Source: CAZVEE01 sp964625525
GTDB taxonomy: Bacteria; Pseudomonadota; Alphaproteobacteria; JAJFIK01
Length of the DNA: 64,000 bases
Assembly: GCA_964625525.1 (NCBI GenBank)
Contig: CAZVEE010000007.1
Span: 1-64,000 of the forward strand
Direction of reading: 5' to 3'
Both the position numbers and the translations under genes were made by a program. Below, piece after piece: positions 26,861 to 35,010 of the stretch; position 1 is the stretch's first letter, and each line of letters begins with the position of its first letter. The notes under the pieces were generated by a model, which saw nothing but the letters and a program-made list of their open reading frames with translations, was not told where the DNA came from and made no database searches.

Positions 26861-28430
26861 TGCTCTTCCCCTTCTTGCCCGTCTTCGACGACAGGCAGCC
26901 AATGTCCCTCAGAAAGCGCTCGGAGTCTTCGGCAATGGTCTTGCGCTTGGCGTCATCCATCTTGTCCAACGTCCGGTAGGGCATGGCCAGCCGAGGGTTG
27001 CCGCCCAACTGCTCCCGGTTCTCCATCAGAAAGAACCAGTAGAGATAGTTGAACGGACAGGCCTTCTCGCCAGCCTTTTTCGACACGCTGTAAGAGCAGC
27101 CCTTGCAGTAATCCGACATGCGATTGATATACGCCCCGCTGGCCGCATAGGGTTTGGAGGCTAGGACGCCCCCGTCCGCAAACAGCGCCATGCCGTGGGT
27201 GTTGGGCAATTGCACCCATTCATAGGCATCCGCATAGACGATCAAGTACCACTCGTTGACCGCCTTCGGGTCGATCCCCGCCAGCAGGGCAAAGTTTCCG
27301 GTGATCATCAGCCGCTGAATGTGATGGGCGTAAGCATGGGCGCGCGTGGTCTCCACCACATCGCGGATGCAAGCCATTTTGGTCTCACCGGTCCAGAAAA
27401 ACGCCGGCAGCGGACGGTCCGCTTTCAACGCATTCGTCTGGGCATAGTCCGGCATTTTCAGCCAGTAGATGCCGCGGATGTATTCACGCCATCCCAGGAT
27501 CTGGCGGATAAACCCTTCCACGGCGTTCAAGGGCGCTTTGCCTTTCGCGTGGCGCGCCGCCGCCTGCTCACAGATCTTGCGGGCGTCCAAGAGGCCGGCA
27601 TTGAGATAGAGCGCGATGAGGCTGTGGAACAGGAACGGCTCGCCGGCCTTCATGGCATCTTGATAATCGCCGAAGGACGGCAAACACGTGTCGAGGAAAT
27701 CCTCCAGCGCCGCCTGCGCCCCTTCCGCACACACCGCATAGTCGAACGGCTCAAGCGTTCCGAAGTGATCGGAAAATTGGTCTTCCACAAGCCTGAGCAC
27801 ATCGCGCGTGATGGCATCGGGCGCGACGGCAAAGCGCTCCGGCACCGCCATATCCTGTGGGAGCGGTTTACGGTTGTCGGAGTCGTAATTCCACTCGCCG
27901 CCCTCGGGCTCCCCGGCCTTGGTCATCAGAAGACCGGTCTCTTTGCGCATTTCGCGATAGAAGTACTCCATGCGCAGCGCCTTGCGCCCCTCGGCCCATT
28001 CGCCAAAGCGCTCATGGGAGCACAGGAACCGGTCGTCCTCACGGACCTCCACCGGGCAGTCCAAGCTCTCGGCCCACTGACTGATCTCCGCGCGCAGCCG
28101 GTATTCCCCGGCTTCTGTCACCACCACCCGGTCGCAAGTTCCGCCTTTGAGGGCGCGCGCCACTTCATCGCGCAACGAACCGGTATTGTCCGGATCGTCA
28201 TAGGCCGTGTAGGCCACACGAAACCCGTCCGCCTCCAATGCCTGTGCGAAATGGCGCATGGCGGAGAACACGAAGGCGATCTTCTTTTTGTGGTGTTTCA
28301 CATAGGTGGCTTCGGCGCGCACCTCCGCCATCACAATCAGATCCCGCTTGGGATCGGCGTCGGACAAGCTCGACACATCCCGGCTGAGCTGATCACCGAG
28401 GATGAGACGCAGGGTCCCGCTCTGGCTCAT
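26832..28430 (-). CDS. Iron-sulfur bacterial cryptochrome/(6-4) photolyase (FeS-BCP, CryB/PhrB-type)
   Basis: A 532-residue member of the FeS-BCP family, which binds FAD, a lumazine antenna and a [4Fe-4S] cluster. The four predicted cluster ligands are visible: Cys354, Cys442, Cys445 and Cys458. Each is four residues on from the ligands of Agrobacterium PhrB (350, 438, 441, 454), and the His of the (6-4) active site (HHIQRLM, about 370) is present. The start MSQSGTLRLILGDQL is typical. It could be a (6-4) photolyase or a CryB-like photoreceptor. It lies 18 bases downstream of chrR in the same operon. Confidence 0.92.
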   Translation of the reverse strand: MSQSGTLRLILGDQLSRDVSSLSDADPKRDLIVMAEVRAEATYVKHHKKKIAFVFSAMRHFAQALEADGFRVAYTAYDDPDNTGSLRDEVARALKGGTCDRVVVTEAGEYRLRAEISQWAESLDCPVEVREDDRFLCSHERFGEWAEGRKALRMEYFYREMRKETGLLMTKAGEPEGGEWNYDSDNRKPLPQDMAVPERFAVAPDAITRDVLRLVEDQFSDHFGTLEPFDYAVCAEGAQAALEDFLDTCLPSFGDYQDAMKAGEPFLFHSLIALYLNAGLLDARKICEQAAARHAKGKAPLNAVEGFIRQILGWREYIRGIYWLKMPDYAQTNALKADRPLPAFFWTGETKMACIRDVVETTRAHAYAHHIQRLMITGNFALLAGIDPKAVNEWYLIVYADAYEWVQLPNTHGMALFADGGVLASKPYAASGAYINRMSDYCKGCSYSVSKKAGEKACPFNYLYWFFLMENREQLGGNPRLAMPYRTLDKMDDAKRKTIAEDSERFLRDIGCLSSKTGKKGKSSGKTGRNAA

Positions 28431-28448
28431 GCGCTTAACCCTGCATGG

Positions 28449-29093
28449 TTAGGTGAAAAAGCTGAGAATGCGCCCCACCGGCCCGGTGAGATGCAACGGC
28501 CCTTCATTGACCGCGAAGCAAATGCACACAGACCCATCCTCGGCCACCGGTGAGTGGTCAACCGTTTCGTCCGCGACCGCCACATCCCCGGGCCCGTAAT
28601 AGCCCGTGGCATCGGAAAAGGCGCCAGAGAGCACCAAGGTCAGCTCCTGACCTTCATGGGTATGACGCGGCATGGCCCGGCCCGGCGCGATGACGAGCAG
28701 GCGCGCCTCGTCCTCATCCCCGTCATGGAACAGAACATATTCTTGCACGCCCGATAGGAGCGGATTCCACGGAATCGCCTCGAACGGCAACCCCACCGCA
28801 TCATAGAGCGGCTTGGGCAACACTGGATCGAAGCGCGCCAGATCTGGCTTGGGCGGTTGAGTGCCCCGCACCAGATCGCGCAGCGGCACGGTCCAGGCCC
28901 CGTCCACGCTCGCCCCCGAACGCGGCGTCGCAGAGGCCATCATGGCGCCCGCGATGGCCTCCATCTCGGTGACTTTCCGGCGACAGAGAGGACACAGGGT
29001 CAAATGCGCTGCAATGAGCACCGCCGTCCCACCCGTGATCGCGCCGCTTGCATAATCGAGCAGCAACTCATCGGGCACGTGAGAGTGGATCAT
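28449..29093 (-). CDS. chrR: ChrR-family zinc anti-sigma factor with cupin domain
   Basis: A 214-residue homologue of Rhodobacter ChrR (213). The N-terminal anti-sigma domain carries the zinc site: His30, Cys34 and Cys37 in AAHLTLCPLC, plus His3 or His5. The C-terminal cupin domain carries PRHTHEGQELTLVLSG and a later DHSP histidine. In Rhodobacter, ChrR holds the ECF sigma factor RpoE inactive until singlet oxygen triggers release; the cupin domain is needed for that signal. Here no sigma gene adjoins: upstream are 270 non-coding bases and then cysK on the other strand. An ECF11-type promoter precedes chrR, which heads the leftward operon. Confidence 0.92.
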   Translation of the reverse strand: MIHSHVPDELLLDYASGAITGGTAVLIAAHLTLCPLCRRKVTEMEAIAGAMMASATPRSGASVDGAWTVPLRDLVRGTQPPKPDLARFDPVLPKPLYDAVGLPFEAIPWNPLLSGVQEYVLFHDGDEDEARLLVIAPGRAMPRHTHEGQELTLVLSGAFSDATGYYGPGDVAVADETVDHSPVAEDGSVCICFAVNEGPLHLTGPVGRILSFFT

Positions 29094-29150
29094 AGCCGAT
29101 AAACACCTGATACTAGAGAGTTAATGGATAGTCGCCGCTATGACTTTTGG

Positions 29151-29176
29151 TACGTGCCGATCAGCCCAGCGGATCA
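29151..29176 (-). promoter_or_regulatory. Predicted RpoE/ECF11-type promoter of the chrR operon
   Basis: On the minus strand TGATCC (29176-29171) and CGTA (29154-29151) are separated by 16 bases, the same motif as before the photolyase operon. The chrR start follows about 58 bases further on. Confidence 0.6.
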
Positions 29177-29364
29177 TCGCACAGATAAAAAGTTGACCCG
29201 CCGGCAAAACCCCACACATCCTGCGGACTTGCACCGGTGTGATGCAGACTCTAGCCTGAGAGGTCACCAATGCCGGACCCCGGCAGCAGATCACTTCTCC
29301 GGACCCGTCTTGATGACCCGGTCCGCATCACATGGTCCGTAACCAGCTTAGGGAAAGGCCCCCT

Positions 29365-30408
29365 ATGACGATCCGCGCCGATATGCTCGAGTCCATCGGC
29401 AACACACCGCTCATTCGCCTGAAACACGCCTCCGAAGACACGGGCTGCGAGATCTTGGGCAAAGCCGAATTCATGAACCCGGGCCAGTCGGTGAAAGACC
29501 GAGCGGCGCTCTACATCGTGCACGACGCCTTGGCCAACGGTCGCCTGCGCCCTGGCGGCACCATCGTCGAAGGGACAGCCGGGAATACGGGGATTGGCTT
29601 GGCGCTGGTGGCCAATGCTATGGGCTTTCGCACGGTAATCGTGATCCCGGAAACGCAGAGCCAGGAAAAGAAAGACACTTTGCGCCTGTTCGGGGCGGAG
29701 CTCATCGAAGTGCCCGCCGTGCCCTATAAGAACCCGAACAACTACGTGAAATACTCTGGGCGGTTGGCGGAAGAACTCAACCGCACCGAACCCAACGGCG
29801 CCATCTGGGCAAACCAATTCGACAATGTGGCCAATCGCGAGGCCCACTACAAAGGCACTGGCCCGGAGATTTGGGAGCAGACGCGCGGGCGGGTGGACGG
29901 CTTCGTGTCGGCCGTGGGCACGGGCGGGACGCTGGCCGGTGTCGGCATGAGCCTTAAGGAACGCAATTCCAAGATCGTCATCGCGCTCGCCGATCCCATG
30001 GGCGCGGCGCTTTATCACCACTACAAGCATGGTGAGCTGAAAGCCGAAGGCAGCTCCATCACCGAAGGCATTGGTCAGGGCCGCATTACGGCTAATCTGC
30101 AAGGCGCCCCGGTGGATGAGGCCTATCAGATCCCGGATGCCGAAGCCGTGCCCATCGTCTTTGATCTGCTGGAGCATGAGGGCCTGTGCATTGGTGGCTC
30201 AGCCGCCGTTAATGTCGCCGGTGCCATCCGCCTCGCCCGCCAGCTTGGCCCGGGCCACACCATCGTCACCTTGCTCTGCGATTACGGTACCCGATATCAA
30301 AGCAAGCTGTTTAATCCGGATTTCCTGCGCTCCAAGGACCTGCCGGTGCCGGACTGGCTGGAGCGCGGGCAATCCGCGGCCGCGGCCAGGCCGCGCGTTT
30401 TTGAGTGA
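29365..30408 (+). CDS. cysK: Cysteine synthase A (O-acetylserine sulfhydrylase)
   Basis: A 347-residue PLP enzyme that makes cysteine from O-acetylserine and sulfide. The PLP lysine is Lys44 in NPGQSVKDRAA. The phosphate loop GTAGNTGIGLAL and the VGTGGTLAGVG glycine loop are present. The C-terminus is longer than in E. coli CysK (323), as in many alphaproteobacteria. The ATG at 29365 follows GGGAAAGG. It is followed in the same direction by a sulfurtransferase gene, which suggests a sulfur-metabolism unit. A hairpin at 30427-30459 after the gene has no T-tract. Confidence 0.93.
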   Translation: MTIRADMLESIGNTPLIRLKHASEDTGCEILGKAEFMNPGQSVKDRAALYIVHDALANGRLRPGGTIVEGTAGNTGIGLALVANAMGFRTVIVIPETQSQEKKDTLRLFGAELIEVPAVPYKNPNNYVKYSGRLAEELNRTEPNGAIWANQFDNVANREAHYKGTGPEIWEQTRGRVDGFVSAVGTGGTLAGVGMSLKERNSKIVIALADPMGAALYHHYKHGELKAEGSSITEGIGQGRITANLQGAPVDEAYQIPDAEAVPIVFDLLEHEGLCIGGSAAVNVAGAIRLARQLGPGHTIVTLLCDYGTRYQSKLFNPDFLRSKDLPVPDWLERGQSAAAARPRVFE

Positions 30409-30499
30409 TCGCGTTGTGAGTGTTTTGTCGGCCGAAGGCTGTGCGAAAACAGCCGCGACCAAAAAGTCGAGTTCATTAGCCTAGGGAAACGCCGCCGCC

Positions 30500-31351
30500 A
30501 TGCTTGGCCCCGTACCGTCTGATCCGCTGGTTACCACTGACTGGCTCGCCGCCAATCACAGCGCCCCGGATCTCCAGATCATCGATTCGTCCTGGTATCT
30601 GCCCAGCCAGGGCCGCGACGCCCAGGCGGAGTATCGCCAGGCTCATATTCCGGGCGCTGTGTTTTTCGATATCGACGATGTGTCGGACACCACCACCAGC
30701 CTGCCGCATATGCTGCCCGATCCGGTGAAGTTCTCCTCGCGCGCCCGGCGTCTGGGCCTCGGGGATGGCGTGCGGATCGTCGCCTATGACGGCGCCGGCC
30801 TCTTTGCCGCCGCGCGCGCTTGGTGGATGTTCAAAGTGATGGGCCACAAAGAGATCGTGGTGCTTGACGGTGGCTTGCCGAAATGGCGGGCAGATGGCCA
30901 TGGCGTGAACGATGATATGCCCCTGCACAAGCACAGCCATTTCACCGCTCGCAAGCATGCCATGCTGGTGCGCGACGCGGATCAGATGCGCGCCAATCTG
31001 ACCAGCGGCGCCGAACAGGTGATCGACGCCCGGTCTAGCGGCCGCTTTCGCGGCGAGGAGCCCGAGCCGCGCCCGGGCCTGCGCGGGGGGCATATTCCCG
31101 GTAGCCTTAATATCCCTTATACGGATCTTCTCAATACGGATGGCACGATGAAATCCCGTGAGGATTTGGCCACCGTGTTCGCGGCCGCGCGGGTGGATAT
31201 GCGACAGCCTGTGGTGACCATGTGCGGCTCTGGCGTGACCGCCGCCATTGTGGCCCTCGCGCTCACCCGTCTCGGTCATCCCGCCGTGTCCCTTTATGAT
31301 GGTTCGTGGGCCGAATGGGGTGCGCGGGAGGACTTGCCCGCCGCCGTTTGA
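30500..31351 (+). CDS. sseA: 3-mercaptopyruvate sulfurtransferase
   Basis: A 283-residue protein of two rhodanese domains. The active-site loop is CGSGVTA with Cys242, the loop type that distinguishes mercaptopyruvate sulfurtransferases from thiosulfate enzymes (CRxGxT). Rhodanese landmarks YRQAHIPGAVFFDID and GGHIPGSLNIPY are present in the two domains. It transfers sulfur from 3-mercaptopyruvate, a cysteine breakdown product, to thiol or cyanide acceptors. It sits 91 bases after cysK and fits a cysteine-metabolism role. Confidence 0.92.
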   Translation: MLGPVPSDPLVTTDWLAANHSAPDLQIIDSSWYLPSQGRDAQAEYRQAHIPGAVFFDIDDVSDTTTSLPHMLPDPVKFSSRARRLGLGDGVRIVAYDGAGLFAAARAWWMFKVMGHKEIVVLDGGLPKWRADGHGVNDDMPLHKHSHFTARKHAMLVRDADQMRANLTSGAEQVIDARSSGRFRGEEPEPRPGLRGGHIPGSLNIPYTDLLNTDGTMKSREDLATVFAAARVDMRQPVVTMCGSGVTAAIVALALTRLGHPAVSLYDGSWAEWGAREDLPAAV

Positions 31352-31375
31352 GCCGCACGGGCAGGAGACGTCGCC

Positions 31376-31903
31376 ATGGCTGAGTATCGCGATACCACTG
31401 TGACCTTTCTAGAGATGAGCGCCCCGCCTGCTCCAGGCGTGGCCCGGTCGCCATCCCTGCCCGTGGCGATGCTGCGCGCGCAACCTATGCCAGTACACTA
31501 TTATCGCTATCTTTATGACGTGATCGGACGGCCCTGGTGCTGGGTGGCGCGCAAACGCGTGAGCGACCGCGAGCTCTCGGCCATCCTCGAAAAGGAGACG
31601 ACCGAGGTTTACATCCTCTACGCCAGCGGGGTGCCGGCGGGCTTTGCTGAGCTGGATTTCAGCGATCCGCGCTTTGCGGAACTGGCCTATTTCGGGCTGG
31701 TGCCCGACTTCATCGGCCACGGCCTCGGCCCCTACTTCCTGCACCAGATCCTCGACACGCTCTGGCACCGCAACCCCGAAAAGGTCCTCCTCAACACCTG
31801 CACGCTCGACCACCCCAAGGCGCTTGCCCTGTACCAACGCATCGGATTTCGCCCCTATGCCCAGGAAAAGCACCGCATCGAGCTGTTGGACGAGGACTTG
31901 TGA
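31376..31903 (+). CDS. GNAT-family N-acetyltransferase
   Basis: A 175-residue GNAT-fold enzyme. The acetyl-CoA-binding motif A is seen around GLVPDFIGHGLGPYFLHQ, and the C-terminal motif B reads HPKALALYQRIGFRPY. The N-terminal 50 residues include a Pro-rich stretch. It starts 24 bases after sseA in the same direction, probably in the same transcript. The substrate is unknown. It converges with the aap transporter genes. Confidence 0.82.
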   Translation: MAEYRDTTVTFLEMSAPPAPGVARSPSLPVAMLRAQPMPVHYYRYLYDVIGRPWCWVARKRVSDRELSAILEKETTEVYILYASGVPAGFAELDFSDPRFAELAYFGLVPDFIGHGLGPYFLHQILDTLWHRNPEKVLLNTCTLDHPKALALYQRIGFRPYAQEKHRIELLDEDL

Positions 31904-31968
31904 CCACACCGTCAGGCTCAGCGGCACTGACCGTCCCCCCGATGAGGGCCGTCGGCCCATGGCCGGTC

Positions 31969-32709
31969 TCAATGCCCCAAAATTTGGCTCAAAAACGCTT
32001 TCGTCCGGTCGTTCTTGGGAGCACCAAAGAACTCCGCTGGCGGAGCGGTTTCGATGATCTCACCGCCATCCATGAAGATCATGCGGTCTGCCACCTGGCG
32101 GGCAAAGCCCATCTCGTGTGTCACCACCAGCATGGTCATGCCCGAACCCGCCAGGTCGATCATCACATCAAGGACTTCCTTGATCATTTCCGGATCAAGC
32201 GCCGAGGTGGGCTCGTCGAACAGCATGACCCGCGGCGCCATGCACAAGGCCCGCGCGATGGCCACCCGCTGCTGTTGGCCGCCGGACAGCTGGCCCGGAT
32301 GTTTCTGCGCTTGTTCGGGGATGCGCACACGGGTGAGATAGCGCATGGCGGTTTCCTCCGCCTCGGCGCTCGGCATCCCCTTAACTTGGATTGGCGCCAG
32401 CGTACAATTCTCCAGCACGCTGAGATGAGGGAACAGGTTGAAGCTCTGAAACACCATGCCGACGTCCCGGCGCAGCGTGTCAACAACGCGCGTGTCGTCG
32501 GTCACCTCTACGCCGTCGATCAGCAGCCGGCCCTGCTGATGCACTTCCAGCCGGTTGATGCAGCGGATCAGGGTTGATTTGCCAGACCCGGACGGCCCGC
32601 AAATGACAATCCGCTCACCGGCCCGCACGCTCAGATGAATGTCCTTGAGCGCATGGAAGGTCCCAAACCATTTGTGCAGGCCTGCCATCTCGATGATGGG
32701 CTGGGTCAT
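31969..32709 (-). CDS. aapP: General L-amino-acid ABC transporter, ATPase AapP
   Basis: A 246-residue ABC ATPase of the GlnQ/AapP polar-amino-acid type. Walker A is GPSGSGKST, the signature is LSGGQQQRVAIARAL, and Walker B is VMLFDEPTSALD. The ATG at 32709 overlaps the aapM stop (ATGA) and follows GGGAGG. It powers import by the AapQ-AapM permease pair with the binding protein AapJ. It is the last gene of a complete leftward operon in the order J-Q-M-P. Confidence 0.95.
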   Translation of the reverse strand: MTQPIIEMAGLHKWFGTFHALKDIHLSVRAGERIVICGPSGSGKSTLIRCINRLEVHQQGRLLIDGVEVTDDTRVVDTLRRDVGMVFQSFNLFPHLSVLENCTLAPIQVKGMPSAEAEETAMRYLTRVRIPEQAQKHPGQLSGGQQQRVAIARALCMAPRVMLFDEPTSALDPEMIKEVLDVMIDLAGSGMTMLVVTHEMGFARQVADRMIFMDGGEIIETAPPAEFFGAPKNDRTKAFLSQILGH

Positions 32710-33842
32710 GGCTCCGCCTCCCTTCTTTCCCGGTCGAGCCGGGCTTCGAGCCAAACCGAATAGCGCGACATGGCGAAACAGATCACCCCGAACACAATCG
32801 CTACGAACATGTAGACCTCGATACTGGAGCCCAGCCAGTTCTGATCCGCCAGGGTCGCTTCCGCCATGCCCACCAGATCCAGAAGCCCGATCGTGGTCAC
32901 CAGGCTTGTGTCCTTGAACAGGCCGATGAATGTATTGACGATGCCCGGGATGGAGATCCGCAGCGCCTGCGGCAGCACCACAAGCCCCATGGTGCGCCAA
33001 TAGCCCAGCCCCAGCGCTCGCGCCGCCTCGATCTGGCCTTTGGGGATCGCCTGCAAGCCCCCCCGGATCACCTCGGCCATATAAGCCGAGGCAAATACCG
33101 CCACCACGATCAGCGCCCGCACCAGTTTCTCCGGATTGAGCCCGTCGGGCAGAAACAAGGGCAGCATCACGGAAGAAAAAAACAGCACCGTGATCAAGGG
33201 CACGCCGCGCACCCCTTCGATGAACGTCACCGACAGCGCCCGGATGACCGGCAGCTCCGACTGGCGCCCCAAGGCGAGCAAAATGCCCAGCGGCAATGAG
33301 GCCACAATCCCCGTCACCCCGATGACCAGGGTCAGCACCAGTCCGCCCCAACGCTCCGGCCCAACCGCGTCAAGCCCCAGACCGCCGCTGAGCAGCCAGG
33401 CCGCCACAAAGGGATAAGCAAGCGTGCCCCAGAGAAACAGGTCACGCCGAGGCACGTTCGGCGCCAGCAACGGCACGGCGGCCAGCGGCAGCAGCAGCAT
33501 GGCCAGAACCGCCCGCCAACTCTCCTCATGCGGAAAGAACCCGTAAAGGAACAGGCGCCAGCGGTCGGTGATGACCGCCCAGCACGCGCCCTCGCCCGTG
33601 CACTCCGCGCGGCCCGCGCCCGTCCACTCCGCCGACAGCAGCGCCCAATCGACAAAGGGCGGAACGGTCCATACCAGCACCGCCAGGGTCAGCACCGTCA
33701 ACGCGCTATCCAGCCAGCCGGCGAACAGATTGGCCCGCAGCCATGCCCCCACGCCGCGCGTCCCGGGTGGGGGCGGCAGATCGGGATGCGTGCCGGGGGC
33801 GTAGCGGCGCCCCTCCCCGTCACGGTGCAAGGGCTCAGCCAT
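32706..33842 (-). CDS. aapM: General L-amino-acid ABC transporter, permease AapM
   Basis: A 378-residue inner-membrane permease. The first half has helices separated by a periplasmic loop with two cysteines (CTGEGACW). The second half holds the binding-protein-dependent permease domain with EVIRGGLQAIPKGQIEAARALG, the EAA loop that contacts the ATPase. The size and the long N-terminal part are characteristic of AapM rather than of short His/Glu permeases. It starts 2 bases after aapQ and overlaps aapP by 4 bases. Confidence 0.93.
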   Translation of the reverse strand: MAEPLHRDGEGRRYAPGTHPDLPPPPGTRGVGAWLRANLFAGWLDSALTVLTLAVLVWTVPPFVDWALLSAEWTGAGRAECTGEGACWAVITDRWRLFLYGFFPHEESWRAVLAMLLLPLAAVPLLAPNVPRRDLFLWGTLAYPFVAAWLLSGGLGLDAVGPERWGGLVLTLVIGVTGIVASLPLGILLALGRQSELPVIRALSVTFIEGVRGVPLITVLFFSSVMLPLFLPDGLNPEKLVRALIVVAVFASAYMAEVIRGGLQAIPKGQIEAARALGLGYWRTMGLVVLPQALRISIPGIVNTFIGLFKDTSLVTTIGLLDLVGMAEATLADQNWLGSSIEVYMFVAIVFGVICFAMSRYSVWLEARLDRERREAEP

Positions 33843-33844
33843 GG

Positions 33845-34996
33845 TCAGCCCCCCTTGAGCCGGATGGCCCGGTTATAGAGGTTCATGGCAAACGAAATCA
33901 GTAGGCTGACGGTCAGATAGAAGGCCATCACCAGCAGCAGGGTCTCAATGGCCTGGCCCGTCTGGTTCAGGGTCGTGCCCCCGAAAGTCGCCACCAGATC
34001 CGGATAGCCGATCACGATCCCGAGCGACGAGTTCTTGGTAAGGTTTAGATATTGGCTCGTCACCGGCGGCACGATGACGCGCAGTGCCTGGGGCAACACG
34101 ACCAACCGGGTTTCCTGGCCCGGGCTCAGGCCCAGCGCGCGGGCCGCCTCCCGCTGCCCCCGATCCACCGCCATCACACCCGACCGCACGATCTCGCCGA
34201 TAAATGCGGCCGTATAGGTTGTCAGCGCCAGGAGCAGCGCCACAAAGGATGGCGGCACCGTCACGCCCCCTTCAAAGCGAAACCGCTGCAAGGCGGGCAC
34301 CTCCCACGTCAGGGGCGCCCCCAGGGCCGCAAAAACCACCAGCGGCGGCACAAGCGCCGCGCCCAGCACGGGCGCCCAACTCTGGCCGGCACGGCGCAGG
34401 CCAACCGCCGCCCCGACACCGATCACGGCCGCCACCAACACCCAGTCCATGCCCGGCCCGAAACCGGGCCGCGGCAGTTCCAGACCGCGATTGTTGAGAA
34501 ACACCACATCGCCCAGCGACAGGCTCTCGCGCACCGTCGGCAAGGTCAGCAGCAGTGCATACCAAAACAGGATTTGCAGCAGCAGCGGGACATTGCGCAC
34601 CACTTCCACATAGGTCGTGGTCAACCGCGCCACGATCCAATTCCCCGACAGACGCAACAGCCCAACCATGACGCCCAGGACCGTCGCCAGCACGATACCC
34701 AGCCCCGCCACAAACAGCGTGTTGATCAGCCCCACCAGGAACACCCGGCCATGGGTGTCGGTCAGCTCATAGGAGATCAACGAAAAGGAAATGTCATAGC
34801 CTGCCGGCTCACCGAGAAACCCAAAGCCGCTGGCGATGTTCAGGGCCCGCAGATTCACCGCCGCGTTCCACGCCCCCCAGCCCAACAGGCCCAAGACCAA
34901 CGCCACCGCCGCCCCTTGAAAGACGATCCCACGGGCCTGTTCACTGCGCCACCAGGGCACACGGGGAGGGCCGGATGGCGCAGGGGTGGCGGGCAT
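33845..34996 (-). CDS. aapQ: General L-amino-acid ABC transporter, permease AapQ
   Basis: A 383-residue inner-membrane permease with about eight helices. Typical AapQ landmarks are YVEVVRNVPLLLQILFWY and the C-terminal EAA loop EIVRSGVMAVDRGQREAARALGL. A large insertion (about residues 165-270) separates the two permease halves, as in rhizobial AapQ. The start at 34996 gives a proline-rich cytoplasmic N-terminus. It begins 14 bases after the aapJ stop and pairs with AapM. Confidence 0.93.
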   Translation of the reverse strand: MPATPAPSGPPRVPWWRSEQARGIVFQGAAVALVLGLLGWGAWNAAVNLRALNIASGFGFLGEPAGYDISFSLISYELTDTHGRVFLVGLINTLFVAGLGIVLATVLGVMVGLLRLSGNWIVARLTTTYVEVVRNVPLLLQILFWYALLLTLPTVRESLSLGDVVFLNNRGLELPRPGFGPGMDWVLVAAVIGVGAAVGLRRAGQSWAPVLGAALVPPLVVFAALGAPLTWEVPALQRFRFEGGVTVPPSFVALLLALTTYTAAFIGEIVRSGVMAVDRGQREAARALGLSPGQETRLVVLPQALRVIVPPVTSQYLNLTKNSSLGIVIGYPDLVATFGGTTLNQTGQAIETLLLVMAFYLTVSLLISFAMNLYNRAIRLKGG

Positions 34997-35010
34997 GGGC
35001 GTGCTCTGCC

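Noticed and set aside
29177..29364. SAM-type riboswitch upstream of cysK
   Set aside because: I searched the leader for the conserved SAM-II core and found nothing that I can support.
30427..30459. Hairpin between cysK and sseA as a terminator or riboswitch
   Set aside because: No T-tract and no recognisable riboswitch core; more likely a minor spacer structure.
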